A DNA stretch of 64,000 bases from an uncultured Lachnobacterium sp. (GTDB lineage Bacteria > Bacillota > Clostridia > Lachnospirales > Lachnospiraceae): positions 1 to 64,000 of the forward strand of contig CALAST010000096.1 in the NCBI GenBank assembly GCA_937889225.1. The letters are read 5' to 3'. A model generated the notes under the pieces. The model had not been told where the DNA came from. It was given only the letters and a program-made list of their open reading frames with translations, and searched no databases. The position numbers and the translations under genes were made by a program. Positions 17,466 to 25,826 of this stretch are shown piece after piece. The stretch's first letter is position 1; every line of letters starts with the position of its first letter.

Positions 17466-18356
17466 TTACCCCTCTTTCTGTCTGCTTTTCCAATCTTCCA
17501 AAAGTTTCAGAATAACTGCTTCCATATCTTCACTACTGTAATCTTCCGGAAAATAGGAACGGAGTTTCTCTGCCTTAATTGTTACTTTACGTTCCGATGC
17601 TTTCTGTTCCGATAACAGTAACTCCACTACCACTTGTGTAAGTTCCCCACGTTTCGCATATTCTTTTAACTTTCCTGCCTGTGTTATGCTAACTGTTCCC
17701 TTTTGGGTGCTTGCAACCGCAAACACCCACTTCTGTTCTTCTTCGGATAAATAAGAAATATCCACACCTTGCAGAAATCCCAATTTCTTTTTATCCACCA
17801 AATCCAACAGTTCATCCGAAAGATAGGCAAGTCGAATGTATCGCTGTATGGTTTTTCTGCTTTCGCCTGCCTGTTCTCCAAGGGCTTCTAATGTATTTCC
17901 ACCAAATTTTCCCTGATGTTTCATGGCTTCATATTTCATGCGATATGCTTTTGCTTTTTCGCTTGGAAGAATATCTTCTCTTTGAATATTCGTATCCACC
18001 ATAATTATTGTAGCTTCATCATCCGTATATTCACGAATAAATACTGGCATAGTTGTCTTTCCTGCTAATTCACAGCCTCTTTTTCTGCGATGTCCTGCAA
18101 TGATTTCATAACCACCTTCTTTGCGTGGTCTTGCAATCCCTGGCATAAGCACTCCATATTTCTTTATGCTTTCTACAGTTTCTTCCATTTTTTCATCATC
18201 AATAACACGAAACGGATGATTTTGAAAGGTATGTAAATCTTCAAGAGAAACTTCTACCACCTGTTCCGATGAATTGTTATCTTCTTTCATCGGAGTTCCA
18301 AACAAATCATCAAAACTATCTATCTTAATTTTTTTCGCACTTCCATTTTTAGCCAT
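17466..18356 (-). CDS. parB: ParB/Spo0J-family partition protein
   Basis: The start is the ATG at 18356, eight bases inside the parA end, with AGGAGGTG upstream; this gives 296 residues. The ParB nuclease-like domain is clear: HPFRVIDDEKMEETVESIKKYG, GYEIIAGHRRKRGCELAG and NIQREDILPSEKAKAYRMK. A helix-turn-helix follows (LGEQAGESRKTIQRYIRLAYLSDELL). ParB binds parS sites and, as a CTP-dependent clamp, guides ParA-driven partition of the circular form of the element. It is in one operon with parA and repA. Confidence 0.92.
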   Translation of the reverse strand: MAKNGSAKKIKIDSFDDLFGTPMKEDNNSSEQVVEVSLEDLHTFQNHPFRVIDDEKMEETVESIKKYGVLMPGIARPRKEGGYEIIAGHRRKRGCELAGKTTMPVFIREYTDDEATIIMVDTNIQREDILPSEKAKAYRMKYEAMKHQGKFGGNTLEALGEQAGESRKTIQRYIRLAYLSDELLDLVDKKKLGFLQGVDISYLSEEEQKWVFAVASTQKGTVSITQAGKLKEYAKRGELTQVVVELLLSEQKASERKVTIKAEKLRSYFPEDYSSEDMEAVILKLLEDWKSRQKEG

Positions 18357-19131
18357 TTGCAAGCACCTCCTCGGTTAAGGAAAGATATGCAGATGCTACT
18401 TTTCCCTTTGGATCATGTACGAAAATACTTACACCTTCGGCTGAAATTTCTGCAGCTCTTACGGAATTTGGAATGTTATTCGTAAATATCTTTACTCTAC
18501 TTCCATAATTCTCTCGTATCATCATTTCAATATCTTTTGCATAATTAGTTCTGCTATCCACCATCGTAAGCAAAATTCCTTCGATTTCCAACTTCGGATT
18601 GATTTGACGTTTTACTTTTCCAATCGTTTTGATAAGTTGCTGTAACCCTTTGACTGGAAGATAAGCAGCCTGTACCGGAATTAAAATACTATCTGCACAC
18701 GAAAACGCATTAATGGTAATCATACCAAACGATGGCATACAGTCGATTAAAATGTAATCATATCTGTCTTTTACAACATTGACATATTCTTGCAGGATAC
18801 GTTCTCTGCTCATCACATTTACAAGGGACACTTCTAATCCAGATAATTCAATATTTCCCGGAAGAATATCCACACCTTCTTCATTGTGAAGAATGCCTTC
18901 TTCCGGTTCTACTTCTTCATCATTGATGATTTTTCCCATAATACTTGCCAAGGTTACTTCTATCTTATCCGGTTCTTGAAAACCAAGACTTGCTGTAAGA
19001 CTTCCTTGTGGGTCTGTATCCATCACAAGTACCTTTTTGCCCTGTTTCACAAGACCGATACCTAAATTTCCGGTTGTGGTGGTCTTTCCAACGCCACCTT
19101 TTTGATTTGCAATTGCAATGATTTTGCACAT
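18349..19131 (-). CDS. parA: ParA/Soj-family partition ATPase
   Basis: I start it at the ATG at 19131 (residues MCKIIAIANQKGGVGKTTT) because GAGGG lies 9 bases upstream; this gives 260 residues. The deviant Walker A KGGVGKTT, DTDPQGSLTASLG and a central DYILIDCMPSFGMI are all intact. It works with ParB in segregating the replicated element. A 16-bp inverted repeat in the 136-base leader (19164-19179 with 19243-19258) may be an operator or a parS-like site. Confidence 0.93.
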   Translation of the reverse strand: MCKIIAIANQKGGVGKTTTTGNLGIGLVKQGKKVLVMDTDPQGSLTASLGFQEPDKIEVTLASIMGKIINDEEVEPEEGILHNEEGVDILPGNIELSGLEVSLVNVMSRERILQEYVNVVKDRYDYILIDCMPSFGMITINAFSCADSILIPVQAAYLPVKGLQQLIKTIGKVKRQINPKLEIEGILLTMVDSRTNYAKDIEMMIRENYGSRVKIFTNNIPNSVRAAEISAEGVSIFVHDPKGKVASAYLSLTEEVLANG

Positions 19132-19163
19132 GATAAATTCCCTCATTTTCTTATTTTTTCATA

Positions 19164-19258
19164 TACAGAATCAAGTTTGTTTTTCTAAAAATTGCTTTTT
19201 TCTCATTTAAAACGGAACTTATTGCCTATGTTCAAAAAATTTCAAACTTGACTCTGTA
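19164..19258. promoter_or_regulatory. inverted repeat in the parA leader
   Basis: TACAGAATCAAGTTTG (19164-19179) and CAAACTTGACTCTGTA (19243-19258) are inverted copies with one mismatch, 63 bases apart, in the gap before parA. They are candidates for the operator or centromere bound by ParA or ParB. Confidence 0.5.
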
Positions 19259-19267
19259 TTGATACAT

Positions 19268-19438
19268 TTATTTGTCTGTACGTCTCTCTACTTTTACATA
19301 CACTCTGTAAAATCGGTTTGTTCCTTGATTTCTATAAAAATCGGAACATTCCAACACTTCAATCTTCGGATGTCTGTAAAGTACCTTCTTAAACCACTTA
19401 ATCGTATTTTTTGTTCCCATCAATCGAATCTTCAGCAT
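19268..19438 (-). CDS. DUF3970-like small protein
   Basis: A 56-residue frame starts at an ATG at 19438 that shares one base with the stop of the preceding gene (TAATG), with GGAGG 8 bases upstream. It reads IRLMGTKNTIKWFKKVL, then KIEVLECSDFYRNQGTNRFYRVYVKVE, the pattern of DUF3970 proteins found in Firmicutes mobile elements. Their function is unknown. Coupling to DUF6075 puts it in the leading part of the element. Confidence 0.7.
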   Translation of the reverse strand: MLKIRLMGTKNTIKWFKKVLYRHPKIEVLECSDFYRNQGTNRFYRVYVKVERRTDK

Positions 19439-19902
19439 TAATCTAATCCTCCAAACATTGCATGAAGTTTATGATTGTAGACTGCGTATTCCGGATAACG
19501 AATTTGTACTGCCTGCCAAAAATACGGAGCATAATCGCAACAGAATAATTCTTCCACGGAATAAAGAGCTGCTTCTTTTAACTGTTCGTCTTTCTTTTTG
19601 TAATTGGATACACTTGGCATTCCGTTACAATATAAATTAAACGCCATACGAACCACTCGTTCACTTCCACTAGTCTGCCATCCTTCATGCAGACATTCCG
19701 GTTTCACAAGTCCACTCTTAAAATCATAAATTCGGTAAACATTATTTCTTGTGTCATTGCAGATACCGAGGCAATAGACCAATGCTTTGTGGTACACATC
19801 CTCACATCTGACTTCTTTCAATTTTTCATAATAGAATTTTTCATGTGCTTCGCTGATAAAAATCATTGCTTTTGTTTCTTCTGCTCTTAACGCTGTGTTC
19901 AT
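19438..19902 (-). CDS. DUF6075-family protein
   Basis: The start at 19902 has GGAGG 7 bases upstream; the frame stays open further up without a site. The 154-residue product (ISEAHEKFYYEKLKEVRCEDVYHKALVYCLGICNDTRNN, then RVVRMAFNLYCNG) matches the DUF6075 proteins often first in RepA_N/ParAB elements. It has several cysteines but no clear metal motif. Function unknown. It is the last gene before the proposed right end of the element. Confidence 0.75.
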   Translation of the reverse strand: MNTALRAEETKAMIFISEAHEKFYYEKLKEVRCEDVYHKALVYCLGICNDTRNNVYRIYDFKSGLVKPECLHEGWQTSGSERVVRMAFNLYCNGMPSVSNYKKKDEQLKEAALYSVEELFCCDYAPYFWQAVQIRYPEYAVYNHKLHAMFGGLD

Positions 19903-20023
19903 GTCTTTTCCTCCAATTTTTTTATTTTGACCATAACTTACTTCTCCTGCCATATCAGCATGGCAGTCTTATTTGTTTTTATTAAAAGATTTGTGACATC
20001 TTTCTTCTGACCTTCACAATGCC

Positions 20024-20066
20024 AAAAAGGACATCTTTCTAAAATCTCTTTTAGAAAAATGTCCTT
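20024..20066 (-). terminator. strong hairpin, probable terminator
   Basis: An 18-bp stem with one mismatch (20027-20044 with 20049-20066, loop TCTC) is followed by TTTTT on the minus strand. It could end lysS transcription or insulate the element. The gap 19903-20206 holds this hairpin, a smaller hairpin at 19947-19966 and the tandem repeats at 20105-20169, but no gene. Confidence 0.55.
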
Positions 20067-20104
20067 AATAGTACAAAATATTTAATTGGACTTGTGACGC
20101 ATTC

Positions 20105-20169
20105 AACGTATTATCAAGTATTATAACGTATTATGCGTTGCAAATTTGTTGCAATTTTGTTGCAAATTT
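20105..20169. repeat. tandem 10-bp and 11-bp repeats at element boundary
   Basis: Three 10-bp units (AACGTATTAT, CAAGTATTAT, AACGTATTAT; 20105-20134) are followed by three 11-bp units (GTTGCAAATTT, GTTGCAATTTT, GTTGCAAATTT; 20137-20169). Helical-turn spacing suggests protein binding: integrase arm sites, iterons for RepA, or a centromere. They lie 40-100 bases from the lysS stop codon, at the proposed element end. Confidence 0.6.
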
Positions 20170-20206
20170 CAATCTCAAATCCTTGAAACCCTTGATTTTC
20201 CTACAT

Positions 20207-21823
20207 TTATTTGTCCAACGTTTTCATCGTCGGGAACAACAAAACATCCCTAATCGCCGGACTATTTGTCATAAGCATTACCATACGGTCAATACCATAC
20301 CCAATACCACCTGTCGGAGGCATACCTACGCAAAGTGCATTCAAGAAGTCTTCATCTGTATGGTTTGCTTCTTCATCCCCTGCTGCAAACAATTCTTCCT
20401 GTGCTTCAAAACGTGCTCTCTGGTCAATCGGGTCATTTAACTCAGAATATGCATTACACATTTCCCAACCATTCATAAACATTTCAAAACGCTCTACATA
20501 TTCCGGATTTTCCGGTTTTTTCTTAGTAAGTGGTGAAATTTCAATTGGATGGTCCATAACAAAGGTAGGTTGAATCAAATGTTCTTCCACGAATTCTTCA
20601 AAGAATAAGTTTAAGATATCACCTTTCTTATGGTGTTCTTCAAATTCTACATTCTTTTCTTTTGCAATCGCACGAGCTGCATCTAAGTCTTTAATTTCAT
20701 TCCAGTCAACGCCTGCATATTTCTTTACGGCATCTACCATTGTAATTCTTTCAAATGGTTTGGAAAGGTCCATTTCATGTTCGCCATATTGAAGAACTAA
20801 AGAACCGTTTACTTCCTGTGCTACATAACGGAATAAGTTCTCTGTCAAATCCATCATTCCATTATAATCGGTATATGCCTGATAAAGTTCCATAAGTGTA
20901 AATTCCGGATTATGTCTGGTATCCAATCCTTCATTACGGAATACACGACCAATTTCATATACGCGTTCCATACCGCCAACGATAAGTCTCTTTAAATAAA
21001 GTTCCAAAGAAATACGCAGTTTGAAATCTTCATTTAATGCATTGAAGTGTGTTTCGAATGGTCTTGCTGCTGCTCCACCTGCATTAGAAACAAGCATTGG
21101 TGTTTCTACTTCCATAAATCCCTGACCATCTAAATAATTACGAATGCTCTTTAAGACTTTAGAACGTTTTACAAATGTATCTTTTACATCTGCATTCATA
21201 ATTAAGTCTACATATCTCTGACGATATCTGGTATCGGTATCGGTAAGTCCGTGGAATTTTTCCGGAAGAATCTGTAAACTTTTTGAAAGCATAACCAATT
21301 CTTCTGCATGGATAGAAATTTCACCTGTTTTTGTACGGAATGCATATCCCTTAATACCAAAAATATCTCCTACATCTGATTTTTTAAAATCTGCATAAAC
21401 TTCTTCTCCGATAGCATCACGTGCTACATATACCTGAATTTTTCCCTTTAAATCTTGAATATTACAAAAAGAGGCTTTTCCCATTACACGTTTGAAAAGC
21501 ATACGACCTGCAATACTTACGTGAATTGGGTTTGCATCCATGATTGTTCTTCTCTCGTTATAATCATCATTTATTGCTTTTCTTGCGTCAGCTTCATCCA
21601 TTCCATCGGTATTTACTACCGTTCTTCCTGCAAGCAATTCTGCTTCCTTTTTTTCATAAAGAGCTTTTACTTCATCAGAATGATGTTCTTGATTATATTT
21701 TGTAATGACAAACGGGTCTTTGCCGTTTTCCTGTAATTCCTGTAATTTTTCACGACGCACCTTAAGAAGCTGGTTTAAATCCTGCTGTGGTGCATTGTTG
21801 TTTGTGTTTTCCTGCTTTGCCAT
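20207..21823 (-). CDS. lysS: lysyl-tRNA synthetase, class II
   Basis: The start is the ATG at 21823 (MAKQENTN) with GGAGG 7 bases upstream, giving 538 residues. It has the OB-fold anticodon domain (VSIAGRMLFKRVMGKASF), class II motif 2 (RVFRNEGLDTRHNPEFTLMEL) and motif 3 (GIGYGIDRMVMLMTN). It attaches lysine to tRNA-Lys. It follows greA by 29 bases and shares its promoter. The 3' end is complete although the mobile element abuts it, so insertion kept the stop codon. Confidence 0.96.
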   Translation of the reverse strand: MAKQENTNNNAPQQDLNQLLKVRREKLQELQENGKDPFVITKYNQEHHSDEVKALYEKKEAELLAGRTVVNTDGMDEADARKAINDDYNERRTIMDANPIHVSIAGRMLFKRVMGKASFCNIQDLKGKIQVYVARDAIGEEVYADFKKSDVGDIFGIKGYAFRTKTGEISIHAEELVMLSKSLQILPEKFHGLTDTDTRYRQRYVDLIMNADVKDTFVKRSKVLKSIRNYLDGQGFMEVETPMLVSNAGGAAARPFETHFNALNEDFKLRISLELYLKRLIVGGMERVYEIGRVFRNEGLDTRHNPEFTLMELYQAYTDYNGMMDLTENLFRYVAQEVNGSLVLQYGEHEMDLSKPFERITMVDAVKKYAGVDWNEIKDLDAARAIAKEKNVEFEEHHKKGDILNLFFEEFVEEHLIQPTFVMDHPIEISPLTKKKPENPEYVERFEMFMNGWEMCNAYSELNDPIDQRARFEAQEELFAAGDEEANHTDEDFLNALCVGMPPTGGIGYGIDRMVMLMTNSPAIRDVLLFPTMKTLDK

Positions 21824-21852
21824 GGTGGTTCCTCCATTTTGTGATGACAAAA

Positions 21853-22335
21853 TTATGCCATTGCTCTTTGAATATCAAGTACTTTATACTCGATTAATCC
21901 CATTTGTGTTTCTACAGTTACCATATCTCCTACTTTTTTTCCAATTAAAGCCTTTCCTACCGGAGATTCATTGGAAATTTTTCCTTTTAAGCTGTTTGCT
22001 TCTGTAGAACCTACAATTTTATATGTTAATTCTTCATCAAATTCAATATCTAAAATTTTCACTTTGCAACCGATATTGATGGAATCTGTACTTACTTCAT
22101 CTTCATCTACGATTTCTACGTTTTTTAAGATTTTTTCGATTTCTTCGATACGAGCTTCAATGTCACGCTGCTCATCTTTTGCTGCATCGTATTCTGCATT
22201 TTCAGATAAATCGCCCTGTTCACGAGCTTCTTTAATCTTTTGTGCAACCTCTTTACGTTTTACAACGATTAATTCGTCTAATTCGTCTTCTAATTTCTTT
22301 AACCCTTCACTAGTTAAAATATTTTTCTTATTCAT
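21853..22335 (-). CDS. greA: transcription elongation factor GreA
   Basis: The 160-residue protein has the N-terminal coiled coil with the acidic tip (REQGDLSENAEYDAAKDEQ) and the FKBP-like C-terminal domain (GKISNESPVGKALIGKKVGDMV). It enters the RNA polymerase secondary channel and triggers transcript cleavage in stalled complexes. It is first in the greA-lysS operon behind a consensus promoter at 22425-22453. Length is normal. Confidence 0.97.
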   Translation of the reverse strand: MNKKNILTSEGLKKLEDELDELIVVKRKEVAQKIKEAREQGDLSENAEYDAAKDEQRDIEARIEEIEKILKNVEIVDEDEVSTDSINIGCKVKILDIEFDEELTYKIVGSTEANSLKGKISNESPVGKALIGKKVGDMVTVETQMGLIEYKVLDIQRAMA

Positions 22336-22424
22336 TATTTTTACCCTTCTCTTTCATATTTCACTCGGTTTATCCGGATTTGTGCTTTATGAAAGCTTTA
22401 CCCGAATGCTTGGCAACTCAAAGT

Positions 22425-22453
22425 ATTATAGCCAATAGAGCCTTGTATGTCAA
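22425..22453 (-). promoter_or_regulatory. consensus sigma-A promoter of greA-lysS
   Basis: Perfect TTGACA (22448-22453) and TATAAT (22425-22430) are 17 bases apart on the minus strand, about 90 bases upstream of greA. Confidence 0.85.
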
Positions 22454-22511
22454 GGAAAATCGGGCTTTCCAGCACTAAAGTTACTTACTCACAGCCGAAT
22501 AACACCATAAC

Positions 22512-23474
22512 TTAAAACTTATCCAAACATGTCTTCAATTCATCATATGTTTCTACTTCATTAATCAGAACTCGAAGTTTTGCGGAATTTGGATAACCTG
22601 CGGTATACCATGCAGCATGTTTTCGAATTTCACGCATTCCGATATACTCCCCTTTATATTCCTGCATCATTTTCGCATGGCGAAGTATCATTTCTGTCAC
22701 TTCTGCAAAATCCGGCTTTCTCAGATGCTCTCCTGTTTCAAAATAGTGCAGAATCTGCTTAAATATCCACGGATTTCCCTGTGCTCCTCTTGCTATCATA
22801 AAACCATCACAGCCTGTTTGCTCATACATCGCAATGACATCCTCTGCTGTGAGCAAATCTCCATTTCCGATTACAGGAATGGAAACAGCTTCTTTGACCT
22901 GTCTGATAATGTCCCAGTCCGCTTTTCCGGAATAATACTGTTCTCTTGTTCTTCCATGCACTGCAATGGCAGCAGCACCGCTTGCTTCGGCTATTTTTGC
23001 CATTTCAACCGCATTAACATGACTATCATCAAATCCTTTTCGGATTTTTACCGTTACAGGCTTTTTTATGGCACGAGCTGTCTTTTCTATGATTTCTCCT
23101 GCAAGACGGGGATTTTTCATAAGTGCAGAGCCTTCTCCATTATTTACAATCTTTGGTACAGGACATCCCATATTTAAATCCAAAATATCAAAAGGACGTT
23201 CTTCTATTTGATGTGCAATCCGGGAAATAATATCCGGCTCAGAACCAAATAATTGCAAGGAAACCGGACATTCTTTTTCATCAATGGTAAGCAAACTTTC
23301 CGTATTTCTATTTTTATATAGAATCGCTTTCGCACTTACCATTTCCATACATAATAATCCTGCACCTTGTTCTTTACACAATAAACGAAATGGCAGGTCC
23401 GTTACGCCTGCCATAGGTGCCAATATTAAGTTATTTGGTAATGTTACATTTCCAATTGTAAGCGATTTTATCAT
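22512..23474 (-). CDS. dusB: tRNA-dihydrouridine synthase B
   Basis: A 320-residue TIM-barrel flavoprotein: LAPMAGVTDLPFR at the start, LNMGCPVPKIV with the active-site cysteine, VKIRKGFDDSH, HGRTREQYYSG, IGNGDL and MIARGAQGNPWIF. It reduces uridine in the D-loop of tRNA with FMN and NADPH. Length and motif spacing fit the family. It lies upstream of greA in the same direction but is separated by the greA promoter. The gap to coaX (23475-23722) shows nothing recognisable. Confidence 0.95.
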   Translation of the reverse strand: MIKSLTIGNVTLPNNLILAPMAGVTDLPFRLLCKEQGAGLLCMEMVSAKAILYKNRNTESLLTIDEKECPVSLQLFGSEPDIISRIAHQIEERPFDILDLNMGCPVPKIVNNGEGSALMKNPRLAGEIIEKTARAIKKPVTVKIRKGFDDSHVNAVEMAKIAEASGAAAIAVHGRTREQYYSGKADWDIIRQVKEAVSIPVIGNGDLLTAEDVIAMYEQTGCDGFMIARGAQGNPWIFKQILHYFETGEHLRKPDFAEVTEMILRHAKMMQEYKGEYIGMREIRKHAAWYTAGYPNSAKLRVLINEVETYDELKTCLDKF

Positions 23475-23722
23475 ATTTTCGTCCTTTCTCTTACCATTTA
23501 TACAAAACCATTATAAAACGGCGTACGGTTTTCACCCATTTCATGCTATTTTCTATAAATTATGCTACAAGTAAAGTGGATGCTTTCATAACTAAATACT
23601 ACATATCTGACACAAAAATCTCCCAAATCCAACACTTAATGCCCTACGCATCTAAAGTGGATAATTATTTGTTCTGCGTTCAAGTAAAAATTTCTTGCAC
23701 TAAATTTCATTCCTACTTATTT

Positions 23723-24502
23723 CTATCTTACTTTACGGTTCTGCTTTTTATAAATTAAATGAATTCCCTTTAATGTAAGATTTGGGTCATAAATATCAAT
23801 TGTATCTGTTTCGTTGGCAATAATACGTCCCAATCCGCCTGTAGCAACGACTTTCATTTCTTCCAGACCCATTTCTTCTTTTACTTTTCGGATAATATAT
23901 TCAGTCTGTCCAATCTGCCCAAATACAAGTCCTGATTGCATACTGGTAATCGTATCTTTTCCCAATACGTTTTCCGGTTTTTTTATTTCAATTTCCGGCA
24001 ATTTTGCAGCATCTTCCCAAAGGGCTTTTGCAGAAATGCGGATTCCCGGTGCAGTAATTGCACCTACAAATGCCCCTGTTTCATCTACCAAATCATACGT
24101 AGTAGCTGTTCCAAAATCCAATACCAAAACAGGACCGCCGTATAATTCATAAGCCGCAACTGCATCTGCAATACGGTCTGCACCTACCTGTTTCGGATTC
24201 GTGGTTGCAATGCGAATGCCAGTTTTGATTCCTGCTTCTACTACAATTGGAATAATATGAAAATACTTAAACAACGCCCCTTGTAACGAATGCATCACAT
24301 TTGGAACAACCGAACAAATGATAGCATCTTTTACTTCCGATGGTTCAATATCATTTTGCTTTACTACATCACGAAGCAATAACCCATATTCGTCTGAGGT
24401 ACGTGGCATTTTCGTTGTAATTCGAAATGTAGCCTTAATTTCATCGCCCTCAAATACACCACCTGTCATATTTGTATTTCCTACATCTAATGTTAAAATC
24501 AT
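23723..24502 (-). CDS. coaX: type III pantothenate kinase
   Basis: I start it at 24502 (MILTLDVGNTN) with GGAGG 8 bases upstream; the frame runs 28 codons further without support. The 259-residue product has the ASKHA motifs DVGNTN, GADRI and LDFGTATTYD, and ATGGLG near the end. It makes 4'-phosphopantothenate, the first step to coenzyme A. The upstream DUF6145 gene stops four bases before this ATG, so they are cotranslated. Confidence 0.95.
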   Translation of the reverse strand: MILTLDVGNTNMTGGVFEGDEIKATFRITTKMPRTSDEYGLLLRDVVKQNDIEPSEVKDAIICSVVPNVMHSLQGALFKYFHIIPIVVEAGIKTGIRIATTNPKQVGADRIADAVAAYELYGGPVLVLDFGTATTYDLVDETGAFVGAITAPGIRISAKALWEDAAKLPEIEIKKPENVLGKDTITSMQSGLVFGQIGQTEYIIRKVKEEMGLEEMKVVATGGLGRIIANETDTIDIYDPNLTLKGIHLIYKKQNRKVR

Positions 24503-24506
24503 GGAA

Positions 24507-24851
24507 TTATTCCTCCTCCAATCCTTCTCCCAAAAATACAATACGATAATATGTCTCAATTGATTCCAATAAATCACGTTTTGCATTCTGATATTGTTTA
24601 ATTTTTAATACGCTTCCAATTTCATCATAAAAGAAATCGGTTTCTTCGTAAGAAGTACGAAATTCCAGATTGCCCTCTTCATCAAAAATAAGCTCTAAAA
24701 TCCCACCTACATCTTCTGTATAAAGTACGCACATAATCTGCAATTCTTCTTTTATGGTCTCCGGAAGTGCCTTGAAGTGTTCATTTAAATAAAATTTTTT
24801 GGTATAACCATTCGATGCACAAAGCACCACTTCTTCTCTAGACATATCCAT
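24507..24851 (-). CDS. DUF6145-family protein
   Basis: A 114-residue acidic protein (EVVLCASNGYTKKFYLNEHF, IMCVLYTEDVGGILELIFDE) that sits between birA and coaX, overlapping birA by 14 bases. This arrangement is common in Lachnospiraceae, and the family is known only as DUF6145. No catalytic motif is visible. Linkage to biotin and CoA genes hints at cofactor metabolism but proves nothing. Confidence 0.75.
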   Translation of the reverse strand: MDMSREEVVLCASNGYTKKFYLNEHFKALPETIKEELQIMCVLYTEDVGGILELIFDEEGNLEFRTSYEETDFFYDEIGSVLKIKQYQNAKRDLLESIETYYRIVFLGEGLEEE

Positions 24852-25620
24852 ATACTCCTCTCACAGATACTTCCCCTGAAGACACATAGCGACATTCGTT
24901 TTCTGCATCTACAATGAGTTCTCCTTTATTAGTAATCCCAAGTGCTGTTCCTTCCCAATTGCCTTTTGGTTCTAAAACAGTAACCTGTTTATTCTTATTT
25001 ATGAGCAAAGCTTCATACTCTTTTTTTAGTCCCTTTAAATCCTGTGTTTTCAGAAAAGTGGCATAATCTTCCTCAAAACATTTTAGAATTTCTTGTGTCA
25101 ATTCCTCTTTTTGCAAGTTTTGTCCTGTTTCCAGAAAAATAGAGCTTGCAGTCGATATTTCTTTCGGAAAATGTTGCTGATTTATATTAATGCCAATTCC
25201 CACAATAATATGTGCGATATCGTTCTGTTTTAATTCCATCTCTGTTAAAATACCGCAGATTTTCTTTTGATTCATGACAATATCATTCGGCCATTTAATA
25301 TAAGGAATAGAGTTGTCATTTTTTAATTGCTTTTTTATAGCCGTGGAAACGGAAAGTGCTGCAACTAACGTAAGCATGGATGCATGTTCCGGTAAAATAT
25401 CCGGTTTTAAAATCAATGACATATAAATACCATTGCTTTCTTCCGATTCCCAAGTGCGCCCTCGTCGCCCTTTTCCATTTGTCTGCGAATCAGCAGTTAC
25501 CAAAGTACCATGGCACGCACCCTTCCATGCAAGTCTTTTTGCCTGCTCATTTGTAGAATCCGTTACTGCAAAATGGTATCTGTTTTTTCCTGCCCATAAA
25601 ATCTTTTCATTTATTTTCAT
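24838..25620 (-). CDS. birA: biotin-[acetyl-CoA-carboxylase] ligase
   Basis: A 260-residue ligase with TDSTNEQAKRLA, the biotinyl-AMP loop GKGRRGRTW, IKWPNDIV and GIGININ, and a small C-terminal SH3-like domain. It lacks the N-terminal DNA-binding domain of bifunctional BirA (about 320 residues), so it should be a pure ligase without repressor function. It attaches biotin to carboxylase carrier domains. It is first in the birA-DUF6145-coaX operon. Confidence 0.94.
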   Translation of the reverse strand: MKINEKILWAGKNRYHFAVTDSTNEQAKRLAWKGACHGTLVTADSQTNGKGRRGRTWESEESNGIYMSLILKPDILPEHASMLTLVAALSVSTAIKKQLKNDNSIPYIKWPNDIVMNQKKICGILTEMELKQNDIAHIIVGIGININQQHFPKEISTASSIFLETGQNLQKEELTQEILKCFEEDYATFLKTQDLKGLKKEYEALLINKNKQVTVLEPKGNWEGTALGITNKGELIVDAENECRYVSSGEVSVRGVYGYV

Positions 25621-25639
25621 ATAAACTCATCCATACACA

Positions 25640-25800
25640 ATATTCGGTGAACTACCATCACTTATAAAAGTAGTAGCTTTAGTAAGAAGTTTGCTATTTA
25701 AGTTTCCACCTAAGTTTTACTCAGGCAAGCCTTATTCTTACGGGCGTGTCCACTTCGCCTCTACTGTATAGGACCTCTACGTCCACAACTCTACTTTTTC
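25640..25800 (-). mobile_element. remnant of an IS200/IS605-type 3' end
   Basis: On the minus strand the stretch can be read as DTPVRIRLA, TGA, VKLRWKLK, TAG, which recalls the conserved coding end of clostridial TnpB elements, and it is followed by AAAGCTACTACTTTTATAA and GTGATGGTAGTTCAC, the imperfect hairpin usual at their right end. No transposase body remains. The match is from memory, not from a search. In live elements this region also yields the TnpB guide RNA. Confidence 0.4.
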
Positions 25801-25826
25801 TTAATATGTTTAACACTCCATTCACT

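Noticed and set aside
20207..20330. lysS as a gene disrupted by the element
   Set aside because: Motif 3 and the normal C-terminal end (RDVLLFPTMK) are intact up to the stop codon.
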